64,000 nucleotides of DNA from Mycobacterium sp. SMC-8 (GCF_025263565.1 NZ_CP079865.1:6448001-6512000), one strand, 5' to 3'. Positions 7,025-16,480 are shown, numbered from the stretch's first letter. Translations and numbers: made by a program. The notes: generated from the letters alone by a model not told the origin.

Positions 7025-8008
7025 CTATGAGGCCTGTGGAGTGATACGGCCGAAAAGCCGGAGCGCGTTCTCACCGAGCACGCCAGGCAGGTGCTCGGCG
7101 GGCACGTTCGCCCGGACGAACTCCAGCGCCTTGCGGGAGGAGAAGTAGGGGAAGTCCGTCGAGAACAGGATCTGTTCTGCCGGCACGATCTTCATCAGCA
7201 GCTCCAACGTCTCGGGCTCATTGCAGACCGTGTCGTAGTAGAGGGTCTGCAGGTACTCCCGGAAGGACCGCTTCATGTCGGGCCACCACCCCTTGGTCCG
7301 GTACACCTCCAGGCGCCCGTGCAGGTAGGGCAAGGTGCCGCCGGCGTGCGGGTGCACGATCTTGAGGTTCGGGAACCGGTCCAGGACGCCACCGACGATC
7401 AATCCCATCGTCGCGAAGCTGGTGTCGAACATGTAGCCGAGCGAGACCTCCATCCGGTACGGGAGCGCCTTGGGTGACCGGAAGGCGCGGGTGGGGTGCA
7501 GCAGCAGCGGCACCCCGAGATCCTCGACCATCTCGTACAACGGGTAAAGACGTTCCGTGGCAATGGTTTCCCCGGCGACGTTGCCGGGGACCATGATCCC
7601 GCTGAGTTTCAACCGGCCGGTCGCGTCCTCGAGGACCTTCATGGCCGCGTCCACGTCGCCGAACGGAAGGTGGGCAAGGCCGATGAAGCGGTCGGGATAT
7701 GTCACCTCCGCCCGGTGCATCTCCTCGTTGAGCAAGGTGCACAGCTCGGCAGCCTCGCCGTGATCGCGGTCGCTCAGGTCACCCGCGATCGACGCACTGA
7801 CCACCGCGGTGTCGATACCCGAGCTGTCGAGTACCTCGACCTGGAAGTCCAGATCCGTGTGGCGCGCGTCGTACTTCCAGATCTCGTCTGCGGAGACCTC
7901 GTACAAGTAGCCCTCGTCGGTCCGCGAGGCGCGCGGGTAGTCGGCGCGCCCCAGGTGCAGATCGATCAACGCCGGCGGGTGCCAATGCCATTGGCTGTCA
8001 ACGATCAT
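7025..8008 (-). CDS. Amidohydrolase-family (ACMSD-like) metal-dependent decarboxylase or hydrolase
   Basis: A 327-residue protein of the amidohydrolase_2 family, which contains aromatic acid decarboxylases such as ACMSD and the 3,6-dihydroxypicolinate decarboxylase PicC. The metal ligands are visible: HWH near the N-terminus, His in LLLHPTRAF, His in IVHPHAGG, and Asp in STDFPY. Its position between monooxygenase and transporter genes suggests decarboxylation of a hydroxylated pyridine carboxylate to 2,5-dihydroxypyridine (inference). ATG at 8008 is preferred to an upstream TTG at 8035, since GAGAGG precedes it and the metal-binding HxH then falls at the usual place. Confidence 0.75.
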   Translation of the reverse strand: MIVDSQWHWHPPALIDLHLGRADYPRASRTDEGYLYEVSADEIWKYDARHTDLDFQVEVLDSSGIDTAVVSASIAGDLSDRDHGEAAELCTLLNEEMHRAEVTYPDRFIGLAHLPFGDVDAAMKVLEDATGRLKLSGIMVPGNVAGETIATERLYPLYEMVEDLGVPLLLHPTRAFRSPKALPYRMEVSLGYMFDTSFATMGLIVGGVLDRFPNLKIVHPHAGGTLPYLHGRLEVYRTKGWWPDMKRSFREYLQTLYYDTVCNEPETLELLMKIVPAEQILFSTDFPYFSSRKALEFVRANVPAEHLPGVLGENALRLFGRITPQAS

Positions 8009-8041
8009 CAGATGGGTGATCCTCTCTTCCGGCAAGGCGTG

Positions 8042-9115
8042 TCACTGCTGCTCGTTGAGCAGTTCGACAGCCTTCTCGGCGGGTTTGATGTCGACGATGT
8101 CCTCGTAGCTCAGATCCAGCGCGGACTGATCGAGCTGTCCGGCGCGCACGGCGACCTCGAGGTCGGTCCTGACCGTCTCGGGCGAGAGTGTCGAGATGTC
8201 GGTGGGCCACACCGCGAACTCGTTGGCGCGGTTCCAGTTCACCTCCAGGGTGTCCTTGGCGGGATCAGGATCCATCGCCTCGTTGGACCACTCGGTGTAG
8301 GATTCGAAGTCCTCCAGGGCCACCTCGTTGGCCTCGAGTACCGAGGCGCAGAATGCGGCCGCACGATCCTGGTTGTTGTCCAGCCATTCCTTGGTGGCGG
8401 CGTAGACGAAGCCCACCGAGTTCATGTCCTCGGCAACGACACTGAGGGTGTTGACATCGTCGCGCTGCGCCTTGAGCTGAGCGATCTCGAACGGGTCGAG
8501 CACCGCGGCCTGAGCCTCACCGGAGGCCAGCGCCGCGAGCCGCAGGCCGCCGTCCTCGAGGATCTGCACGTTGGGCAGGTCGGCGACCACGATGTCCATG
8601 TCGTGGGCCGCGAACACGTGGTTGAACACGTGGTCCACCAGGCCACCCGGGCTGTCCACGGCGACAGCGACATTCGGATCGGTGAGCTGTTCAATGCTGG
8701 TGACGTCACCGATGCCGACCACCTCGTCGGTCAGCGCACCCTGGATGGGGCAGAACAGCCGCAGATCGTGCCCCTGCTGAATCGTCTTGACGAACGCGGT
8801 GAAGGATCCGGTCACGACCTCCGCGCGGTTCGAGAGCAGCAGCTGCACCGCGGTGGCATGAGAGGACAGCTCGGTGATGTCGTCCTTCTTCTGGTCGAGA
8901 CCGAACTGCTCGCCGAACCGCCAGGGGCCCTGCGCCTGCGGCACGTAGGCATCGCCCGAGGTGCTCCACGCCACCTGGACCGAACGCAGCTTTCCGCTGG
9001 CGTCCGCCTGCTCCTGGGGGCTGGAGCTGGAACAGGCGGCGGCGGAAGCCGCGACGCACGCGGCCGCCACGATGGCCCACGGACGAGGATTGAAGGTACG
9101 GGTTGCTGAGGTCAT
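8042..9115 (-). CDS. ABC transporter substrate-binding lipoprotein (NitT/TauT type)
   Basis: A 357-residue exported lipoprotein. The N-terminus has a basic start, a hydrophobic stretch and a lipobox ASAAAC, so it should be cleaved before Cys28 and anchored to the membrane. The rest resembles NMT1/SsuA-type periplasmic binding proteins used for sulfonates, nitrate, taurine and pyrimidine precursors. With the two permeases and the ATPase it forms a complete importer. Its ligand is probably the pyridine derivative degraded by the operon (inference). A 71-base gap separates it from the upstream permease gene, the largest gap within the operon. Confidence 0.85.
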   Translation of the reverse strand: MTSATRTFNPRPWAIVAAACVAASAAACSSSSPQEQADASGKLRSVQVAWSTSGDAYVPQAQGPWRFGEQFGLDQKKDDITELSSHATAVQLLLSNRAEVVTGSFTAFVKTIQQGHDLRLFCPIQGALTDEVVGIGDVTSIEQLTDPNVAVAVDSPGGLVDHVFNHVFAAHDMDIVVADLPNVQILEDGGLRLAALASGEAQAAVLDPFEIAQLKAQRDDVNTLSVVAEDMNSVGFVYAATKEWLDNNQDRAAAFCASVLEANEVALEDFESYTEWSNEAMDPDPAKDTLEVNWNRANEFAVWPTDISTLSPETVRTDLEVAVRAGQLDQSALDLSYEDIVDIKPAEKAVELLNEQQ

Positions 9116-9186
9116 GATGGCTCCTAATCGTTGAAGGGTTGGGTTTGTCCAGATCCGGTTCCGTCGACGTCGTCGGACCCGTTACG

Positions 9187-9948
9187 TCAGGCCGTCTTCC
9201 ATGCGAGTAGCCGGTTCTCGCCGGCTTTCGCCATGGACATGACGAGCGCCCCCAGGACCGTCAGCACCAGGACGGCCGCGTACAGATGATCGAGTTCAAA
9301 CGAGCTCCCCGCCTTGATCATGTAGAGACCCAGACCCTCCGCTCGGAGGAACAGATCCGCGATCAGCGCGCCCTGGATGCTGCGGCCCACCGACATTCGG
9401 ATGCCGGTCAGGATGTAGGGCCCGGCCCACGGGATCAGGATCCGCGCCATCATGGCGCGCGGCGTGACCTCGAAAGCCCGGGCCATCTCCATCACCTCAT
9501 CGGGTACCTCGCGCAAACCCGCTGCGGTGTTGATGATCACGATGAAGATGCAGAACAGCACGGTGAAGGCGATCTTCGCCGTGGTGCCCATCCCGAAATA
9601 GATCGAGATCACCGGGACCAGCATCACCAGCGGCGCCGCGAAGCCGATCTTCACCAGCGGATCGAGCACGGCGTTCCACGCGTCGTAGTAGCCCATCAGC
9701 GCGCCGACTGCCACGCCGAGGACCGAGCCGACCACGACACCGATCAGGGCGATCAGCAGCGTCTGGGCGGCGGCGGCGGGCAGCGCGCCGTTGATGGTCT
9801 CCGACCAGGTGGCGGACAATATCTCCGACGGCGGCAGGAGCCAGAAGAGGCCGCCGTATGTTCCGGCGATCTGCCAGATGATCAGTGCCGCCAGCACCGC
9901 GCTCACCGAGACGGCCATCAGGCCGTATTTCGATTCCAGTTTGTTCAT
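9187..9948 (-). CDS. ABC transporter permease (NitT/TauT type), second copy
   Basis: A 253-residue integral membrane protein with about six helices and the binding-protein-dependent permease signature region (EMARAFEVTPRAMMARILIP), where it contacts the ATPase. ATG at 9948 was selected because GGAGG lies 6 bases upstream; a GTG one codon earlier is also possible. The start overlaps the stop of the other permease gene (TGATG). It likely forms a heterodimeric channel with the product of 9948-10778. Confidence 0.85.
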   Translation of the reverse strand: MNKLESKYGLMAVSVSAVLAALIIWQIAGTYGGLFWLLPPSEILSATWSETINGALPAAAAQTLLIALIGVVVGSVLGVAVGALMGYYDAWNAVLDPLVKIGFAAPLVMLVPVISIYFGMGTTAKIAFTVLFCIFIVIINTAAGLREVPDEVMEMARAFEVTPRAMMARILIPWAGPYILTGIRMSVGRSIQGALIADLFLRAEGLGLYMIKAGSSFELDHLYAAVLVLTVLGALVMSMAKAGENRLLAWKTA

Positions 9949-10778
9949 CACTGGCCTCCGGCCTTCGTCGTGCCACGGAACAGCCGGGTCTCGATCAGAT
10001 AGAGGATCTTGTCTGCGAACAACGCGATGGCGATCACCAGGATGGCCAGGGCGAAGTACAGATCGAGCTCACGCAGCGCACCGAACTGCCGCAGCAGGTG
10101 GCCTGTTCCGATAGAGATCCACAGCTCGGCGATCACCATTCCCTTGATCGCCATGCCGAGACCGAGGCGGATGCCGGCCACCACGAACGGCGCGGCCGCC
10201 GGCAGGTAGATCCGGGTGTACATGCGCCACTTGCTGGTACAGAAGGCGTTCGCCATCTCCGACAGCGAGCCCTCCACGTACCGGACCCCGGCCGCGGTGT
10301 TCATGATCGGGAAGAACACCGCGAAGAAGACCACCACCGAGACCAGGTAGCCGAGCTGTGCACCGAAGATGATGATCAGCAGCGGCAGCAGCGACTCCTT
10401 GCTGGTCACGTACAGCGCGTTGACGAACGGGGTGAGCGCTGCATCGACGACCTTCGAGGCTCCCATCAGGGCGCCCAACGGGATGGCGATGGCCAGCGAC
10501 AGCGCGAATCCGATGATCAGCTGCTGGATGCTGATCGCCAGCGTGGCGGCGTAACCCGCGCTGACCAGTTCTGGCATCGCGGCCAGCACCTCGGGGATGG
10601 TCGGCAGAAAGAATGGGCCCTGGATCATGGCCGTGATCTGCCACACCCCGAGAATCCCGCCGTACGCCACGACGCGGAGCCAGAAGTGCTTGCGCTTCTT
10701 CGACATCGGTGGTCGCCTGCGCTGGGTACCCGGCGCGCCCGATGGGCCTGCAGCCTCCTCGACCGCGGTGACCGTCAC
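9948..10778 (-). CDS. ABC transporter permease (NitT/TauT type), first copy
   Basis: A 276-residue permease with a basic N-terminal tail and about six helices. The coupling region is seen in EMANAFCTSKWRMYTRIYLP. It starts with GTG at 10778 within a GTGA overlap with the ATPase gene. Two different permease genes with one ATPase gene suggest a heterodimeric channel and an ATPase homodimer. Confidence 0.85.
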   Translation of the reverse strand: MTVTAVEEAAGPSGAPGTQRRRPPMSKKRKHFWLRVVAYGGILGVWQITAMIQGPFFLPTIPEVLAAMPELVSAGYAATLAISIQQLIIGFALSLAIAIPLGALMGASKVVDAALTPFVNALYVTSKESLLPLLIIIFGAQLGYLVSVVVFFAVFFPIMNTAAGVRYVEGSLSEMANAFCTSKWRMYTRIYLPAAAPFVVAGIRLGLGMAIKGMVIAELWISIGTGHLLRQFGALRELDLYFALAILVIAIALFADKILYLIETRLFRGTTKAGGQ

Positions 10779-11605
10779 TGGTGGTCCTCTCCGGCAGAAC
10801 CGGTCAGGTGCAGACAGCGCAGGACCTCACCCTTGAGCTTGGCGAACTCCGGCAGTGCCCGGATCTCCGGATTGCGAGGCCGGGGCAGCTCGACATCGAA
10901 CACCTCGCTGATCCGTCCGGGGCGGGCGCTCATGACGATCACCTTGTCGGCGAGGTAGAGGGCCTCTTCGATGTCATGGGTGACGAAGACGACGGTCTTG
11001 TTGTCCCGCTCCCACAGATTGAGCAGTTCTTCCTGCAGCTTCATCCGCGTGAGGTCATCGACCGCACCGAACGGCTCATCCATCAACAGAATCTTGGGAT
11101 CGATCGCCAGCGCCCGGATCAGACCGACCCGCTGTTGCATACCGCCGGACAGTTGCCCCGGATAGTGTTGTTCGAAGCCCTCCAGGCCGACGACTTTCAT
11201 CCAATGGGTAGCCGTCTCGCGGCGTTTCTCCTTGGGCACACCCAGGTTCTCCAGGCCGAACTCGACATTCGCCAGCACCGTGCGCCACGGCAGCAGGTTG
11301 TAGCGCTGGAACACGAATCCGATGTCCAGGGTCGGCTTTTCGATCGTCTTGCCGTTGAGTAGCACTCGCCCCGAGTCCGGCTTCTGCAAGCCGTCGATGA
11401 TCCTCAGCAGAGTCGACTTGCCGCATCCGCTGGGGCCGACGATGCAACAGAACGTGCCCGGCTCGATGGTGAGGCTGAAGTCCTCCAGCGCCTGCACCCG
11501 CCCCGACCGCTTGGTCTCGAACGTCAGGCTCACGTTCTGGATGTCGACCTGCGCCGCGTGATTGAGTCCTTCGTCGGGCCGGCCTGTGTCGAGTTGCGTT
11601 GTCAT
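10775..11605 (-). CDS. ABC transporter ATP-binding protein (NitT/TauT type)
   Basis: A 276-residue ATPase with Walker A (GPSGCGKST), signature (LSGGMQQR), Walker B (ILLMDEPFGAVDD) and the switch His (VTHDIEEAL). It energises the importer formed with the two permeases and the lipoprotein encoded next. ATG at 11605 follows AAAGG at good spacing; a TTG 15 bases upstream is less likely. It lies 40 bases after the dioxygenase gene, consistent with one operon. Confidence 0.9.
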   Translation of the reverse strand: MTTQLDTGRPDEGLNHAAQVDIQNVSLTFETKRSGRVQALEDFSLTIEPGTFCCIVGPSGCGKSTLLRIIDGLQKPDSGRVLLNGKTIEKPTLDIGFVFQRYNLLPWRTVLANVEFGLENLGVPKEKRRETATHWMKVVGLEGFEQHYPGQLSGGMQQRVGLIRALAIDPKILLMDEPFGAVDDLTRMKLQEELLNLWERDNKTVVFVTHDIEEALYLADKVIVMSARPGRISEVFDVELPRPRNPEIRALPEFAKLKGEVLRCLHLTGSAGEDHQ

Positions 11606-11645
11606 AGTGAACCTTTCCAAACGAAGTGAAGTGCCGCCGGCCTGG

Positions 11646-12692
11646 TCATGAGTGAGCCCGCTCGTCGTCGATCAGGTATCCGTTGACGACAACTGGTGCA
11701 CCGTCGAGTTCGATGGTGCAGCCGCGCATGGCGATGTCGAGGTGTGCGTAGGAATCCCGCCCAAGGTAGGGATGCGGGCCGGTCGACCAGAGGAAGTTAC
11801 CCGCGTAGGCGCGGGCGTCCATGCCCATGATCTCGTGTTTGGAGTACATCGCGGTGGCGAACCAGTCGGCGGTCCGCATCAGCCCCCAGCCCATGTGGCT
11901 GAGGTAGCGCGCCCACTTGTCGTCGGAATCGATGAAGTACTGCTCCAACATCGCCGCTTCGCCACCGCCGCTGACCTTCTCGATCTGACCGGCCACCACC
12001 GACAACCGGACCGCGTCGCGCACGTACTCCTTGAACGGAAGCAGGATGTCGCCGGGCGCGAGCACGATCGTTCCCTCGCTGACCTGAGGCCAGCACAGCA
12101 TCATCGTCGACGGCCAATGGTCCCAACGGCCCGGATCGTCGGCGAAACCGGTCTGGAACCCGGGGTGCGCATTGGCCATGTCGACCGTCAGGTCGGTGCC
12201 GTGCGACGAGGTCACCACCATGGTCGCGGCGGCCTCGGCCGCTGCGACGGCCGCCAGTGCACGGTCCTTGTCGCCGGGTGTCGGCATGTTGCGGATGAGG
12301 ACTTCCGGCGCGTCGCAGACGAAGATGATGCGCGTGCCGGCGGCCAGGATGGACTGCTGAGCGGGGGCGTGGATGAAGCCCTCGCGGGTGAGGTCGACCA
12401 CCAGGTCGGCGTTCTTCAGCAGTTCCTGGGCGACGGTGTCCTGCAGCACGGAGACCAGACCGGGACCCGAACCGGTATGGGTCGAGGGGGTGGGGGCCGC
12501 CGAACCGCCCGGGACCACTGCCGAGATGACGTGCGCCCCCAGCGACTTGGCCGCCGCGAAGGTGGCGGTCACATAATCGGACCTGCTGCTGGGTTCGGAA
12601 AGGATCACCACGTGCTCGCCGGCATGAACCTTGCACAGCTCGAGTTCACGACGGAATGCCGATACGAGGTCTACACCTTCAAGGTCGATCAT
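11646..12692 (-). CDS. nicX: 2,5-dihydroxypyridine 5,6-dioxygenase (NicX-like)
   Basis: A 348-residue protein of the NicX/Hpo family, which opens the ring of 2,5-dihydroxypyridine between C5 and C6 using Fe(II) and O2 to give N-formylmaleamate. The iron-ligand pattern of NicX is visible: a His in the segment SHMGWGLM around residue 264, and His317-x-Asp319 in YAHLDIAM, one position off the published P. putida numbering. Length equals that of the family (about 350). The start ATG at 12692 follows AAGGA. It is the second gene of the operon, 10 bases after the nitrilase-type gene. Confidence 0.8.
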   Translation of the reverse strand: MIDLEGVDLVSAFRRELELCKVHAGEHVVILSEPSSRSDYVTATFAAAKSLGAHVISAVVPGGSAAPTPSTHTGSGPGLVSVLQDTVAQELLKNADLVVDLTREGFIHAPAQQSILAAGTRIIFVCDAPEVLIRNMPTPGDKDRALAAVAAAEAAATMVVTSSHGTDLTVDMANAHPGFQTGFADDPGRWDHWPSTMMLCWPQVSEGTIVLAPGDILLPFKEYVRDAVRLSVVAGQIEKVSGGGEAAMLEQYFIDSDDKWARYLSHMGWGLMRTADWFATAMYSKHEIMGMDARAYAGNFLWSTGPHPYLGRDSYAHLDIAMRGCTIELDGAPVVVNGYLIDDERAHS

Positions 12693-12702
12693 TGAAGCAT
12701 CC

Positions 12703-13566
12703 TTAGTTCAGTACTATTTCTGGCTTTTCGGACGTCGGTACTGCTGGGTCGAGCCGTGCTGCCGCGGCGCTCTTGGCCGAACCGCGCACGGCAAGCGAGT
12801 GCAGATAGGGGATTTCGGAGCGAGCCCTGTCGATATCTGCGAGATCTACCTCGGAGTTCACCATCCCCTCTTCCCGGTCGAGGCCGGACATCACCTCGCC
12901 TCGGGGGCTGACGATCCGGCTGTGGCCGGCGAATTCGTTGCCTCGACTGTCACGTCCGGTGAGACCGGCAGCAACCAGGAAGCACCCGTTCTCCAGTGCT
13001 CGCGAGCGGGTCATCAGTTCCCACGCGTGAAGGCGAGGCAGTCCGAAAGCCGCTGGCACGGCGATTATTTCAGCGCCCCGGAGCGCCAGGTCACGGACCA
13101 TCTCGGGAAAGCCCGCTTCGTAGCAAATGGCGACGCCGACAGTCCCGACGGGCGTCTGCACCACGACTCCTGGCTGCTCACTCGCGGTCAACGCCCCGAC
13201 TTCAGGCCCCCAGAGGTAGCCCTTGTCCGCTTCCCCCAAGACCCCGGACGGACCGATTACATAGGCCCGATCGGTGAAGACCCCAGATGCCGTGCGCACA
13301 TACAACGCGGTTGCGATCACGAGGTCGAGTTCAGCGGCGAGCGCGACAAGTCGGCGCACGGTGGGCCCCAGCGGCGGTTCGGCGTACTCGGCGTCGAAGG
13401 CGTATCCGTTGCTGAACAGCTCGGGCAGCACCACGAGTCGCATGCCTCCGCGGCGACCGGCCCGCAGTTCTCGTTCGACCCGCACCAGGTTGCGCTCCCA
13501 ATGGCCGGTTGCGGCATCCAGCTGTACACCGCCCACGGCGATCTGTCGCGCAGCTGCGAGATGCAT
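12703..13566 (-). CDS. Carbon-nitrogen hydrolase (nitrilase superfamily amidase)
   Basis: A 287-residue member of the nitrilase superfamily with the Glu-Lys-Cys triad: Glu in VLPELFSNG, Lys in EADKGYLW and Cys in AICYEAGFPE. Such enzymes hydrolyse amides, carbamoyl groups or nitriles. As first gene of the pyridine operon it may release a pyridine carboxylate from an amide precursor; this is only inference. ATG at 13566 was chosen over 13584 and 13626 because GGAAAGGGG lies 5 bases before it. The promoter region upstream contains LacI-type half-sites. Confidence 0.75.
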   Translation of the reverse strand: MHLAAARQIAVGGVQLDAATGHWERNLVRVERELRAGRRGGMRLVVLPELFSNGYAFDAEYAEPPLGPTVRRLVALAAELDLVIATALYVRTASGVFTDRAYVIGPSGVLGEADKGYLWGPEVGALTASEQPGVVVQTPVGTVGVAICYEAGFPEMVRDLALRGAEIIAVPAAFGLPRLHAWELMTRSRALENGCFLVAAGLTGRDSRGNEFAGHSRIVSPRGEVMSGLDREEGMVNSEVDLADIDRARSEIPYLHSLAVRGSAKSAAAARLDPAVPTSEKPEIVLN

Positions 13567-13586
13567 TCGGCCCCTTTCCAGCATTG

Positions 13587-13614
13587 TGCAAACGCTTATG
13601 CAAGCGATTGCGCA
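13587..13614. promoter_or_regulatory. Probable LacI-family operator(s) before the pyridine operon
   Basis: TGCAAGCGATTGCG at 13599-13612 matches the LacI-family operator pattern TGNAANCGNTTNCA at 13 of 14 positions. It overlaps a second, weaker copy (TGCAAACGCTTATGCA, 13587-13602). They lie 21-48 bases upstream of the first operon gene, where binding would block transcription. The divergent LacI gene at 13927 is the obvious candidate regulator. The 13567-13926 intergenic stretch (360 bases, visibly more AT-rich than its surroundings) holds no other gene that I can support. A further related sequence, TGCGCGAACGGTTGCA, lies at 13874-13889 just before the lacI gene. Confidence 0.55.
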
Positions 13615-13926
13615 ACCGACTGGCACACAGACTGGCAGCAGCCAGGGCTCTCGTCAAGCGCTAAGGGCAAATTTTTGCATTCGACAATAGTTCGTAAATT
13701 TGCGTAGCATCGTCGTAACATTTAGCCATCTGAGCAGGTAGAGGCCTTTGAGACGCAGGTCACTACCGTCTTTCAGCAAATACCGTATAGGTGAGGCTTT
13801 TGCTATTCCACACTGCGGCCAAACGCGCTACGCAGGACTGTTGCCGGGGTTCGTGCCAGTATTGCGTTACCTTTGCGCGAACGGTTGCATTGAATCGTGT
13901 CCGGTCTCGGCGATGGAGGAGATCTG

Positions 13927-14946
13927 GTGGTTGAGCGAGAAACGCCCAGTGGGCCAGTGACCCTGCGCACCGTGGCCGAGGCCGCGGGTGTCCACATATC
14001 CACCGTCTCGCGTGCGCTGCGGCGCGCCGCCGTGCCGGGAGCAGAGGTCAGCGCCGCCGATGCGCGGATCGCAGCTCTGGCCAAGGAATTGCGCTATGTG
14101 CCGAATCCGAACGCCGCCAGCCTGACCACCAACCGATCAACGACGATCGGCGTGCTGGTGCCACATCTGACCGACATCGTGCTGTCTCTGGTTTACGACG
14201 CGATCGAAAGTGAAGCCAATCGCGCCGGGTATGAGACCTTCGTTGCCAACACCCACGATGAACCCATCGAGCAGATGAGACGATTCGAGCTGTTGATCGG
14301 GCGTCGCGTCGATGGGCTGATCCTCGGCGATGCCCATCTCGACGGGACGAATCTCGCAGAACTGCAGCGCCGAAAGGTTCGATTCGTCCTGGTATCCCGG
14401 CGTAGCCCAGGCCACTTGTCGGTCTGCGGAGACGATTATCGCGGCGGCAGGCAGATCGGCGAACACCTTGCAGCACTCGGGCACACCGACGTCGGAATCA
14501 TTGCGGGGCCCCCGTGGGCGAGCACGAGTGTCGATCGCGTCGCCGGCTGCGTCGACGCGCTTGCCGAGGCCGGCACAATGGTGCCGCGGTCCAACATTCT
14601 GGAGCTCGGCTTCGATTCGGAGCACGGACATCGTGGCACTCTCGAACTGTTGGACCGGCGACGCCCACCGACAGCGATCTTTGCGGTGAACGACTTTTCA
14701 GCCATCGGGGTGATGGGTGCCCTGCGGGCAGCGAAGCTACGTCCGGGCGCGGATGTCGCCGTCGCCGGGTACAACGATGTGCCGGTGGCGGCCGAACTGA
14801 TGACACCTCTGACCACGATTCGAAGTCCGTTAGCCGAGATGGGCGTTCGCGCAGTTCAGACGCTGCTGACGCTCCTGCACGGCCTACCGACACTGTCGAC
14901 GACACTGCCCACCGAACTGATCGTTCGCGAGTCCACCACCGGCTGA
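13927..14946 (+). CDS. LacI-family transcriptional regulator
   Basis: A 339-residue LacI/GalR regulator: N-terminal helix-turn-helix (VTLRTVAEAAGVHISTVSRA) and a periplasmic-binding-like sensor domain (TIGVLVPHLTDIV through VAGYNDVPVAAELMTPLTTI). GTG at 13927 follows GGAGG at 7 bases and is preferred to GTG at 13897. It is divergent from the pyridine catabolic operon, with LacI-type operator sequences between, so it is probably its substrate-responsive repressor (inference). LacI regulators usually sense sugars; control of a pyridine pathway would be less usual. Confidence 0.85.
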   Translation: MVERETPSGPVTLRTVAEAAGVHISTVSRALRRAAVPGAEVSAADARIAALAKELRYVPNPNAASLTTNRSTTIGVLVPHLTDIVLSLVYDAIESEANRAGYETFVANTHDEPIEQMRRFELLIGRRVDGLILGDAHLDGTNLAELQRRKVRFVLVSRRSPGHLSVCGDDYRGGRQIGEHLAALGHTDVGIIAGPPWASTSVDRVAGCVDALAEAGTMVPRSNILELGFDSEHGHRGTLELLDRRRPPTAIFAVNDFSAIGVMGALRAAKLRPGADVAVAGYNDVPVAAELMTPLTTIRSPLAEMGVRAVQTLLTLLHGLPTLSTTLPTELIVRESTTG

Positions 14947-14960
14947 CATACGAGCCGCTC

Positions 14961-15146
14961 TTAACGCCTGAACTCCCGGCGATTCTCCACCGCACCGTGG
15001 GCCCGTGACTGCCTGCGAGCGCCGTCGGCGTGCGACGTGCCGGCGGTGGCCTGGGACTTCTTCCCCGTCGCGCATCCACGCCCAGTTGTGGTGGTCATTC
15101 TCCAGCACAAAGGCCGGCATCCGGCGTTTCCGCGCTGAGTGGTCAC
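14961..15146 (-). pseudogene. Possible decayed DUF5302 paralogue
   Basis: The C-terminus of this 61-codon frame (HGAVENRREFRR, then TAA) closely matches the end of the intact DUF5302 gene at 15209 (HGPVENRREFRR). The DNA of the last 50 bases is also visibly similar. The N-terminal half does not resemble the family, and a different frame there looks equally protein-like, suggesting frameshift decay. It could instead be a diverged small gene. No ribosome binding site is obvious. Confidence 0.35.
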
Positions 15147-15208
15147 GTCATGAACGATGCGTCTGGCCGCGCATGCCGAGCCGGCAACCGCAGACCCGCC
15201 GACAGTCC

Positions 15209-15394
15209 TTAGCCGCTCTTGCGGCGGAACTCGCGTCGGTTCTCCACCGGTCCGTGGGAGCCCCTGGCCGTGTTGGCGCCGCCGTCCTTATGGGACGAAC
15301 CCTTGACCGCCTTGGCATTCTTGCGCTCGAGCGCTTCCCGGAACTTGCGCTTCTGGTCGTCCTCGTCGGACTCGGCGGGCTCATTCGATGCCAT
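15209..15394 (-). CDS. DUF5302 small basic protein
   Basis: A 61-residue, highly charged protein with the DUF5302 pattern: acidic N-terminus, then KRKFREALERK, a Gly/Ser/Lys-rich middle, and the conserved end HGPVENRREFRRKSG. The family is small, restricted to actinobacteria and of unknown function. Length is typical. It has no signal peptide or membrane segment and is probably a disordered cytoplasmic protein. Confidence 0.8.
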   Translation of the reverse strand: MASNEPAESDEDDQKRKFREALERKNAKAVKGSSHKDGGANTARGSHGPVENRREFRRKSG

Positions 15395-15415
15395 GACGGC
15401 AGCGTAGCCGTTCGG

Positions 15416-16479
<1,064 letters not shown>

Positions 16480-16480
<1 letters not shown>

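Noticed and set aside
3472..13566. Nicotine or nicotinate degradation including NicAB
   Set aside because: No molybdenum hydroxylase or cytochrome subunit gene is in the operon, so only the route from a hydroxylated pyridine downward is supported.
14884..15120. 78-codon minus-strand frame with a protein-like stretch (DHHNWAWMRDGEE)
   Set aside because: It overlaps the better supported DUF5302-like remnant in another frame and continues into the lacI 3' end; kept only as part of the decay argument.
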